Of a DNA stretch of 64,000 nt, positions 23,258 through 32,208 are shown one piece after another. Position numbers and translations under genes: made by a program. Each line of letters begins with the position of its first letter. Within the stretch, counting starts at the first letter, position 1. The stretch spans positions 480,792-544,791 of the forward strand of contig MNCI01010021.1 in NCBI GenBank assembly GCA_015680685.1, in the 5' to 3' direction. Under the pieces are notes generated by a model, which made no database searches, had not been told where the DNA came from, and saw only the letters and a list, made by a program, of their open reading frames with translations. This DNA comes from Gnetum montanum. Taxonomy: Eukaryota > Streptophyta > Gnetopsida > Gnetales > Gnetaceae.

Positions 23258-25340
23258 ATGGCACTAAGACCAAAACAACTGCAAGAGGGAGGACCATCTC
23301 AACCAAGGGAGAAATGACCCAGAATTGGAAGGGGCCAACAAAAACAAGCCTAGGAGCAAGAAGAAGAAACCCATGCAACAAGATCTCTTCATGCAAAGCC
23401 CAAAGTGGAATCAATTAGACAAATTCCTAAAGAAGATACTACTATAGAACAATTGTAGTGAGGAGAGGCATGAGGGCCCGTACTGAGAATTAAATTCATA
23501 TTAAAACAAGCCTTCCTTGACATGATTAGGCATACTCTTGTGGCCTCTTGGTCCAAAATGATGAAGGAAGAAACACCTACCATGTCTAAAGAAGAGGAGG
23601 TCGAAGGCCTACATAGCTATTGAGTGCTTGAACGAAATCTAAGAACAGCTCTTGCATGAGAAGTGCAACTAGCAAGAATAAGTGGTAGAGACCCATATGC
23701 ATATCAACCTATGATAAGCCATCTTAATGAAGTGGCTCAAAAAATTAACCATATGGAAGAAGGTGGACCGATATTTTCAGCCCAATGAACGTAGCTGCCC
23801 GCAAGATCGAATCCCAATGTTTGAGAGGTGACGGTGTCTCTATCTTAACACCATTTATTTCTAGAAATCTTTGATAATGTTGCCTTTTTTCTATGTTCTT
23901 GAAGGAGAGCAAGGGGGCAACTATATTGGTGATGTAGCACCAAGGATAGGAGATAGCTACATAAGTGGTTACTAACCAAATTGCTAAAGCTCTTAATGCA
24001 CTTGCAACATTTGTACTAGATGTATCTATACTTCAAGATGTACAGATGTCTATAGGAACTATTAATGAAGGATTGAGTGCAGCCCAACACAAAGAGTTGC
24101 TGGACCAACTAGTAGGGATCAATAAATTAGTTCTAGACATTTTTTATTTTCCGAACAACATTACTATAACCCAATCAAAGTTACTCAAGGAAAAGGGGAA
24201 ATGTATCATCCTAGAGGGGAAACTTTAAACGGGTCAAGCACAAAACCAACACTTGGCCATGGAAGTTGCTAAATTACATGCCTGCTTTGTTGACCCTACA
24301 CTCCTCAACCCTAAAATAACCATATATGAAGATTTTTAGCAACTTTAGGAATGATTACAACAAGTTGAGGGGGTAATGGTGTGTCAATCTTTAACTAGTC
24401 CATGGCCAAAGCAAAGACCTATTCAATTCAAAAGGAGTTGGTTCAAATGTAGCAAGAAAATGAAACACTAACTACAAAAAACCACCACATGTGAAATGTT
24501 GATGCACAAAAACAATAAATGCAAGAATTTATCCATCAACAATAGGAGCAAATCACCAAGATGAATATGAAATTAAGGAAATTAACTACAAAGAATCATA
24601 ATCTGTCTATGGAGGAAGTTCATACCTTACACTAAAAATCTGCCATTGAAATTGCCACTTGGAAAAATGAAGCTCTAAAATTTGAGAGAGTTAAGAATCA
24701 CTATTGAGACCAGGTTGGCCTACAAAAGGAGATGAATGAGAAGCATATCCAAATGACTAAGGCAAAAGTAAATGAGATCCTCTAGCAACTCCAGTAAGGA
24801 AGAGACGTGTGACAACCCATCATTGATGGGATAGATGCCTATAACAAAGCAAAGGTCTTCCTTAAGGAGTTGCAAATCAAAGAAATAATAGAGTATATGA
24901 AATTGGCCAATCTATAATATGCAAACCTGGTGATGCTGACTACCAGATGACTGTATTTAGAACTTGAAATGTATGTGACCAGCTCATACTTGCTATACAA
25001 GAATAAGTTCAAGTACCACAAGGACACTAAGTAAAAGCTTAAGATGAAAAATGCTAAACTTGAAGTTCTCAAGGCATGATTCACCGATCACCGATCAATG
25101 GTCAACTACCGAGAACTTAGCCACTAGAATGAATGACTACCAGGAGCTACAAAACATAGTCAGGGTGTTTAACATTGAATGTAAATAATTCATTACCTAG
25201 TTTGTCAATGATGAGTTATCCCCTACAATTCCCTATCCTTGGGATGTGTCCATTCTGGCCCACATTAGTGAAGCTATGTGGATCATGCATGATCCCAAGA
25301 GTAAGGAGGAGAAAATGAAAGCATTTCTAGATGCTTTATG
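23258..25340 (+). pseudogene. Post-pol ORF, coiled-coil rich (element B-C), broken
   Basis: A long coding-like region in sense orientation downstream of integrase, in the place where Athila elements carry an env-like ORF. It starts MALRPKQLQEGGPSQPREK at the predicted 3' splice site. Readable blocks include EEEVEGLHSY, ARISGRDPYAYQPMISHLNE, the 87-codon stretch at 23965-24228 (NALATFVLDVSILQDVQMSI, HKELLDQLVGINKLVLDIFY) and a Lys/Glu/Gln-rich part at 24420-25080 (ITKMNMKLRKLTTKNHNLSM, LQKEMNEKHIQMTKAKVNEI) that looks coiled-coil. No signal peptide or membrane segment is seen, so nothing supports an envelope. It lacks a middle segment present in the second copy (62530-63420). Function unknown. 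Confidence 0.55.
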
Positions 25341-25672
25341 TTTGCCACTAGAAGCTACAGTAATAGCTAGACAACCATAATAGCCTCGACCATCGCATGT
25401 GCCTAAAGCTAGATAAGGCCCGTTGGAGCCTTAAGATCCTCCACCACCTGGGACCATGCGATCTTTTCAATTGGTTTTCACGCCATCAAAGGATGTGCTG
25501 TCTGATTTTTTGTTTGATGTTCAATTTTATGTCATGAACACCACAATTTGTAATTTTTTTGTTCCGTACACCTAGGCACTTAGTTTTATCATGATTAATT
25601 TTGTTGTGCCATATGTTAGTCAATAATCCCATACCTTTCCAATTTTGTAAAAAAAATCGAGTTTTCATTCAA
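25341..25672 (+). other. 3' untranslated end of element B-C
   Basis: No coding domain. It includes a CATACCTTTCCAATTTTG block (25630-25650) that recurs at 27211-27231 just before LTR D, marking the common 3' end of the family's internal region. Confidence 0.7.
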
Positions 25673-25674
25673 TC

Positions 25675-25683
25675 ATGGGGGTA
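25675..25683 (+). other. Polypurine tract before LTR C
   Basis: ATGGGGGTA stands immediately before LTR C. The identical ATGGGGGTA precedes LTR D at 27259-27267. This is the probable plus-strand primer. Confidence 0.75.
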
Positions 25684-26579
25684 TGATGAGTTGTGGATTG
25701 GCCACATCAATGAGACCTCATCAACTAGACCACAATGACTAGGCCCTATTGATGCATCGTTTCATGCAAAGACATGGCCCCATCAACACAAGGTCTATTC
25801 TTGCCTATAAATATGTGCCTACCCATCATGTTTAGGCATCAATCTATCATAGTGTAGTGAAGCTATTATAGTTTTTACATTTGAAAGTTAAAATATTTTT
25901 CTAAGTGCTTACAGCACGAGTCATTGAGTGTACAGATCTTTCTTCAAGCATTATTGTACTTGAGCATGACAATGTGTGTGGAAATAAAGATGAGCTTTCT
26001 AATCAAACCTTGTAGCATTCTAGATAGTTTAATTGTTTCATTCATGCATTTAATGTATTCAGCTATTTATTTAATGTTTTCTAGTAATTAAGTTAATTAA
26101 GTAATTAAATAAGATAAACTAAATAGTAATTAAGTAAACACATAAGTATGACCACTTTAAGCATGTGTATGATGTTTGGTAATCCCAAAAACACTTAATG
26201 CTTGGTAACCCAGCAATGTTATACATGTTCAAGATGTGTGCAGCAAGTGAGACTTGATACTTATGTTAGGACTAGTTAAATAGTGGTTAGCCCATTAGAT
26301 TAAAGTAGGCATTAAATTACTTTATTCTCTATCTTGTTTACTTCAAGCACCAAAATCATAAAATATAAACTGACAAAAATCATGTGCCTCAATTACACTT
26401 AAACCATATCTTAAGCTTTACAAGTGTAGATGGGAAGACAATGAACATCCTCAACATCTAGTTTACTTTCTAAAGAACTAGTGCATCAGAAACTATAGAG
26501 TCTGCAAAATTAAATTAGATCATGCATGAATGCTTTGTGATTCATATTGTTGGATGTAGGGGTACCTCACCACTCATCA
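25684..26579 (+). repeat. LTR C, 3' LTR of element B-C
   Basis: Begins TGATGAGTTGTGGATT and ends CACTCATCA; TATAAATA at 25806-25813. It is preceded by the PPT and followed by ATTGC, the right target duplication of element B-C. Together with LTR B it bounds an 11.1-kb element. Confidence 0.9.
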
Positions 26580-26584
26580 ATTGC
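26580..26584 (+). repeat. Right target-site duplication of element B-C (ATTGC)
   Basis: Matches ATTGG left of LTR B with one change. The bases that follow, CATTATTATCAAGGAC, continue the PBS of the outer element A-D, which fits insertion of B-C into that PBS. Confidence 0.55.
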
Positions 26585-27258
26585 CATTATTATCAAGGAC
26601 TTGTAGTTTGATACGTGTGCTATAAAAGTTTGATACAAAACCTAACATCACAATACTTTGAAAATATATATATATATATATAATTATAATTTAAGCACAC
26701 TAAATTTTTTCTCTAATTTAAAATGTCTTCTTCTCACAGGTATGCTGAATCAAAACCATTAGTGCCCCAAGAATTTAAAGTAGTGTATACTCATTTAGAT
26801 GAGTTTGTACTTGATTTCACCTTCATCCTACATTAAGATGATTGGGTATAGTGGAGAGATATGAAGGGCAACATTGTGTTACCTCTTGACCGATTTGTAC
26901 CTAGGACGTTGCTCCAAACTCTTAAGAGGTTGGGCATCGAAGATCTCCATGATGAGTATGTTGTGCAAGATCATGACTATTGGGACTACCATCCCACAAA
27001 AACACAACGCAAATGAGATTGGCACCAGAAGAGATTTCATAAAGCTACAAAGGAGAAATAGTTCACTAACCCCTTGTTCCTACTGAATCAAAACAACAAT
27101 GAGGATCATTCCTCTGGGGATTCTCATCATGAAGACTCTCCATCCCTTCACTCTGGTGAAGGGGATTTATAAGGGGGTTTGTTTTATTAAGATTCAATCA
27201 ATAATCCCATACCTTTCCAATTTTGTAAAGGAACTCAAGGATGAGTTTTAATTCAGTC
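26585..27258 (+). pseudogene. Short deleted internal region of element A-D (gag start plus 3' end)
   Basis: Contains the rest of the PBS, then a gag start at 26723 (MSSSHRYAESKPLVPQE) leading into VVYTHLDEFVLDFTF and ...KGNIVLPLDRFVPRTLLQTL, the same N-terminal region as in the other two copies. Gag stops being recognisable by about 27180. From about 27190 the sequence is the family's 3' internal end, with CATACCTTTCCAATTTTG and the PPT. Roughly 8 kb of gag-pol and post-pol sequence is therefore missing. An AT dinucleotide run lies at 26668-26682. Confidence 0.8.
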
Positions 27259-27267
27259 ATGGGGGTA
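27259..27267 (+). other. Polypurine tract before LTR D
   Basis: ATGGGGGTA, identical to that before LTR C, directly adjoins the TGATGAGT start of LTR D. It shows that LTR D is the 3' LTR of the short element A-D. Confidence 0.75.
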
Positions 27268-28167
27268 TGATGAGTGTCAAAGTGTCCAACTGATGGAGCC
27301 TCATTTATGTGGTGTCAACAAGGCTATGTTGATGTAATGTTTGCTACATCTATGGGGCCCCATCGATGCAACCCAAGACCAAAAACTATAAATACAAGCT
27401 CCCAAATATGTTTATGGGCATTAGAAGTCATATTAGTAGCTAAACTCTTGTAGTTTTTACATTCAAAAGTTAGAATATTTTCTTGAGTGCCCATAGTAGG
27501 AGTCATTGAGTGTACATATCTTTATTTGAGCACTATTGTACCTAAGCATAATAGTGTGTGCGGAAATAAAGATAAGTTTCTTGATAAACCTTGCAGAATT
27601 CTAGATAATTTAGATATTTTATTCATGCATTTGATGCTTTTAGTTATTCATTTAATGTTTTCTAGTAATTAAGCTAATTAAGTAAGATAAGCTAGATAGA
27701 TTAAATACATAAGTATGACTACTTTAAGCATAACACGTATTCACTTGGTAATCCTAGTAGCATTATTTCTTAGTATGCCAAGTAGCATTGTGCTTGGTAA
27801 CCCAGCAGTGAATACATGGATTCAGGACATGTACAAAAATTGGGACTAGATGCTTATGTTAGGACTAGTTAGAGATTGATTAGTTAGTTAAATTAAATTA
27901 GTTATTCAATTACTCTATCTCTCTATTTATGCACCAAAGAACATAAAACATAAAATGACAAAAATCATATCCCTTGATTACACTTAACCATACCTTTGTA
28001 CTTCATAAGTGTAATTGGGAAGACAACAAATGACCATTAGGGAAAGGTTCGCTTCCTAGAAGACTAGTGCACTAGAAACTAGAGAGTCTACAAAATTTGA
28101 TTGGATCATGCATGAACACTTTGTGTTTCATATGGTTGGGCATAGAGGTACCTGTAAATACTCATCA
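27268..28167 (+). repeat. LTR D, shared between two internal regions
   Basis: Begins TGATGAGT and ends ACTCATCA; TATAAATA at 27387-27394. It has a PPT on its left and a PBS plus gag on its right, so it serves as 3' LTR of the short element and 5' LTR of the long one that runs to the window end. Confidence 0.9.
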
Positions 28168-28187
28168 TTGGCACCATTACCAAGGAC
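28168..28187 (+). other. PBS after LTR D
   Basis: TTGGCACCATTACCAAGGAC directly follows LTR D and aligns with the PBS of element B-C at 16378-16397. Confidence 0.8.
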
Positions 28188-28347
28188 TTTTTTTATCAAA
28201 ACATGTGCTATCTAAAATTAGTGAACATTATCAATATTCTTAAATGAACCCCAAGGTCAATATCATTCCCAAATAATATGCCTACAAAAGAACACTAATA
28301 TTTTATTTGTTTGCAAAATTTCTTCTTCTTTTCATAGGTGAAATGAT

Positions 28348-30178
28348 ATGAAACCATCGATCCCACAAGAGTGCAAAGTGGTATATACTCATCCAAATGA
28401 GTATATACCTAACTTCACCATCATCCTACATCAAGATGAGCAATTGCAATGGCATGATATGGAAGGCAATATTGTAATGCCTCTTGATCAATTTGTGCCT
28501 ATGATGCTACTTCAAACTCTTAAGAAGTTAGGTATCCATGATCTTTAGGAAGAATATGTTGTGCATGAATATGACTACCGAGACTACTATCCCACCGAAA
28601 CACAATGCAGGTGAGATTGACACCAGGAGAAGCATCATGAGGGTGTGAAGAGGAAACGGTTCACTAATCCCTTGTTCTTGCTGAACCAAGATGACAATGA
28701 GGATCATCCTTATAAGGGCTCTCAACATTGATGATGGGGATGTGGCTTTGAATCTATGCTCCATGATCAAAAATTTAGGTTTAGGAAAAGATGGTAGTTA
28801 AGGCAAGGGATCAGACAAGCATCAAGGCAATAGGAAAACTAATGAACATGGTCATGATAACCAAAGGGAAGTTGGTAGACACCATGATGGTGACATTCCT
28901 TCTCCTTTTTCATCCTTTTCATCTACATCCTCTTCTTCCCCTTTTTTTAATAATGAAAGACGACATAGAAAGAACAACCATGATGGAGGTAACCAACAAG
29001 ACCACAATGAAGAAAGGGATAATAGAGAACATCATTGAAGACGACAACATATAGATGATGATGAGCCTTTTTTGGCAACTCAAAGCATGCTTAACATAGC
29101 AGAGGTAGTTAAGATCCCAACTAGGCATGTGAAAGATAGTTAGATCAAGCATTTAGACATGAAAAATGTCCCACGATTTGAGGGGGATATAACTTTGATT
29201 TGCAAAAACATCTACAAGCCTTTCATGATGCATGTGCTTTACAAAACATTGAAAATGATTGGCAAAAACTCAAGCTATTCCCTAAGACACTCATCAAGGA
29301 AGCAAAGGCTAGTATCAATCCCTGGAGCCAAAATCTATTCACTGATGGAGTACCATACTGGAACTATTTAATGACAAATACCAAACATATGTTAGAGTGT
29401 TCAATCTAAGAAGGAAAATCCAAGGTTGGAAACAGGAAACACATAAACCCTTAGATGTTGCCATGGGTAGATACTATTCTCTCTTACATCAATATCTTGA
29501 TCATGATTATTCGTAGAGGGAACAACTCCACCACATCATAGATGGGCTTAAAGCAAAAACTAGAAGAACTCTTGGCATTTATGCCCAAGGGAGACTATCC
29601 AAACTAAGAGTTCATTAGATACAAAGGATGATAGAGTAGGTTGCAAAAGAAGAAGGTGAGTTGTAAAAAAGAAAAAGTGAAGAAGAATATAATAGGTATC
29701 CTTCCATAAGAAAAAGGAAGGTCTAATTCTACGACGAGGAGGAGTCACCACTCAATGAAGTGGTGCACAAGAAAACCTTACCCATCCAAAAATCTATTTC
29801 TAATATTTTGACAAAGGTTAACAAATTATGGGACTCTTTGGATGAAAAATTCAAAATTGCTATGAAGATTACTAATGAATCCAAAGAGTAGAATAGTGAT
29901 CATGATCACAAGAGATGGATTGAAGTTGAACATGCCTACCAAAGAGGTAAGGGCAAAGATACTATAGTAGAAGAAGTTGTGGAGACAAACTCTGATGATG
30001 ATGTCGGTTGTAACATTTATCAATATGAACATCCTAAGGGATGTTACCCTATGATATCACACTTACAAGAGTATGGGGTGTACACGTTGAATCCTCGATT
30101 AGCATGAAGGCAAGCACCCAGACGATTACTTTATCCTCAAGGCAATCCAAGGTAGTTTCACTAGCAACAATAAGCTTA
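28348..30178 (+). pseudogene. Athila-like Gag of the outer element, 5' part
   Basis: Opens MKPSIPQECKVVYTHPNEYI and continues PNFTIILHQDEQLQWHDMEG and FVPMMLLQTLKKLGIHDL. The start codon used in the other copies, upstream at about 28317, is ATT here. The capsid-like domain is at about 29150-29640 (FHDACALQNIENDWQKLKLF, PKTLIKEAKASI, HHIIDGLK). The reading continues to the AYY codons at 30170-30183, where element E is inserted; Gag resumes at 46309. Frequent stops make it inactive. Confidence 0.8.
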
Positions 30179-30183
30179 CTACC
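30179..30183 (+). repeat. Left target-site duplication of element E (CTACC)
   Basis: CTACC precedes the LTR start TGAAACACC. The same five bases follow the right LTR at 46309-46313. The uninterrupted relative at 18427-18440 reads TTACTATCCAAGTGG, confirming the empty site. Confidence 0.9.
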
Positions 30184-31457
30184 TGAAACACCACAAAATT
30201 TCGAGCTTAGTACTTCTCCAACAAGAACCGGGCTAAGTCATGACATTCCTCAGCATGGTTGAAGCTTGAGGGCCCCGCAGACAACTTCAAGCGGAATCGA
30301 ACTCAACAAGAAGCAGGTCCCTGGGATCCACAGACCACAACGACATCTGCTATCAAACCTGGCAACTTTAAAGCCTGAAATAGTTAGTTTACACTAAGTA
30401 TGTATTCTTAGCGTATGTGCCCAGCGTATACGCCCGATGCTCACAGCGTATACACCCCAGATAGCATCCACAGCGTATACGCCCAACGTTCATGCTCAGC
30501 GTATACGCCTAACGTATATGCCCAGCGTAGACGCCTTACATGTACGCTCAGCAGGTACAATTGATGTATACGCCCAGCATGCAATCTCCGAAGATGGCAT
30601 GGAAACAACACTGCAGAGCAAGACTTGATACAAGGTAGTAACTCATACAAACAGAGCAACCATCAGCGTACATGCTCAGCGTATACGCCCAGCATCCACA
30701 GCGTATATGCCCTCCATACCCAGCGTATACACCCAGAGTCTACGACCGCCTGATACAGCGTATACGCCCAGCAGATGTAATATGTTGTATACTTGTAAAT
30801 TTTATTCTTTCGCACCCGGTCAACGCGTCACGTGTCACCCAACCCGCGTCTAACATCAAACCTGTATAAAAACCCCAATTTTTTACTAGCATGGGGTTGG
30901 CAATTTTGAGCAAACCAGAGAAAAACAAAGACGCTAAGAACCAGAGCAGAGAATCTTGTATGCTGGAGAACCCTATACGCTGAGCATATAGCCTCTACAC
31001 TGTGCCTACAGTGTGAACCAGCCCACAGTCATCCCTGCATCCACCGGGGCTTTTCGTCCGCCTTGTGTCAAAGCCACAACTACGTTAGATTGGTGCATTG
31101 TAACTCTCATTTTGAAATAGCATTGTTACATTTTCTTCCTAAAATCTATTATAGTTTTGCATTAATTGTTGCATGTATACTGTTTACGCTCTTTTACGTT
31201 TATGCTCCATTTACATCAGTTACGTTGTTTACGCCTCGCTTCACATCGGTTACGCTATTTACGTATAACCCAACGTATAGCACTTCGGTGTACGTTTGGG
31301 GAAATCCTTGCCTGATTCGCGTGCGGACCACTCAAGGTACTCTACCTTCTTTCATTCCAGCTTGCCCTCAAGCGAAGGTAGAGTCTTCTGTGCGTGTCCG
31401 GTGATCCCCCGGTTTCTGTTTCCTTCCAGCCGGAGACCGACGATTTCGGACGGTACA
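30184..31457 (+). repeat. 5' LTR of element E
   Basis: Begins TGAAACACC and ends GGTACA. U3 (30380-30790) is packed with GCGTATACGCCC-type repeats. A G-box CACGTG is at 30829-30834 and a TATA box (TATAAAAA) at 30865-30872, shortly upstream of the likely transcription start. It matches 44978-46308 closely; the right copy is 57 bases longer, mostly from extra repeat units. Confidence 0.95.
30829..30872 (+). promoter_or_regulatory. LTR promoter of element E (G-box and TATA)
   Basis: CACGTG at 30829-30834 within GCGTCACGTGTC, and TATAAAAA at 30865-30872. Both are kept in the right LTR (CACGTG at 45680-45685, TATAAAAA at 45716-45723). The G-box is a common binding site of plant bZIP and bHLH factors; use here is inferred. 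Confidence 0.65.
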
Positions 31458-31462
31458 AAAAT

Positions 31463-31479
31463 TAGCGCTAGAAGGAGGG
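31463..31479 (+). other. PBS of element E
   Basis: TAGCGCTAGAAGGAGGG lies five bases after the LTR. Element F has TGGCCCTAGAAGGAGGG at the same place (minus strand, ending near 55530). The shared form suggests an original TGGCGCTAGAAGGAGGG; the tRNA was not identified. Confidence 0.7.
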
Positions 31480-32208
31480 CCTCTACCTAAAACTTACTAT
31501 GCTCCAGAACTCCCAGTGTCTACGTTGTCGAGTATATGCTGACCCTGTCTGCAAACCTCCCAACGTCTATGCTACTCAGTTCAAAACTTACTGTCTGCAA
31601 ACTATCCGGCGTCTACGCTGTTGAGCGTCTACGCTGCTCTATTTAAAACTTACTATCTGCAAATCTCTTAGCATCTATGCTGTTAACTATACGCTCACTC
31701 TGTCAGCAAACTCCCCAGCATCTACGCTGCTGAATATACGTCGTCCGCTATATGCTGTAGACCCTGTCTACGCTATACGCTGACCCTGCACATTTTACGC
31801 TGTAGACTTAGTCTACGCTACACACACAACTTTGTTTATGCTGCTAACACACACGCTGCTCACTTTATGCTGTAGACTTTGTTTACACTGCACACAACAC
31901 CCTGTCCACGCCCTATGTCGTAAACTCATTTACGCTACCGTTCATACACGCTACACTCTGTATGTTGTAACCCTGTTTACGCTGTACGCTGACGCTGTAT
32001 ACGCTATACGCTTTACGCCGTAGATTCTCTACGCTGACACTATACGCTGTATACCTATAAGTTGTCTACGTTGTCATTATACGCTGGTCGTTGAAGCCTA
32101 TACGCTGAGACCCAGTGTATACGCTGTGTGTCACGAACGTAGGTTTACGCTGCACTAAGTACTCTAATTCTATATCCCTTCACTATATCATATTCTCAAC
32201 TGTTCATC
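31480..32208 (+). repeat. Leader of element E filled with TACGCTG repeats
   Basis: About 700 bases between PBS and gag carry roughly a dozen exact TACGCTG heptamers and a similar number with one change, often inside TCTACGCTG or TATACGCTG. They sit at irregular spacing. The reverse complement, CAGCGTA, is the core of the LTR repeats. Confidence 0.85.

Noticed and set aside
24839-25084. Minus-strand ORF with membrane-like segments, a possible envelope
   Set aside because: It is antisense to the coiled-coil part of the post-pol ORF and not kept as an ORF in the other copy within the window.
26668-26682. AT dinucleotide run as a regulatory element
   Set aside because: A simple repeat in a decayed leader with no counterpart in the other copies.
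30437-30869. ORFs in the LTR of E (and 45226-45710) rich in YTP and similar residues
   Set aside because: They are translations of the GCGTATACGCCC repeats in several frames and on both strands, and lie in the LTR.
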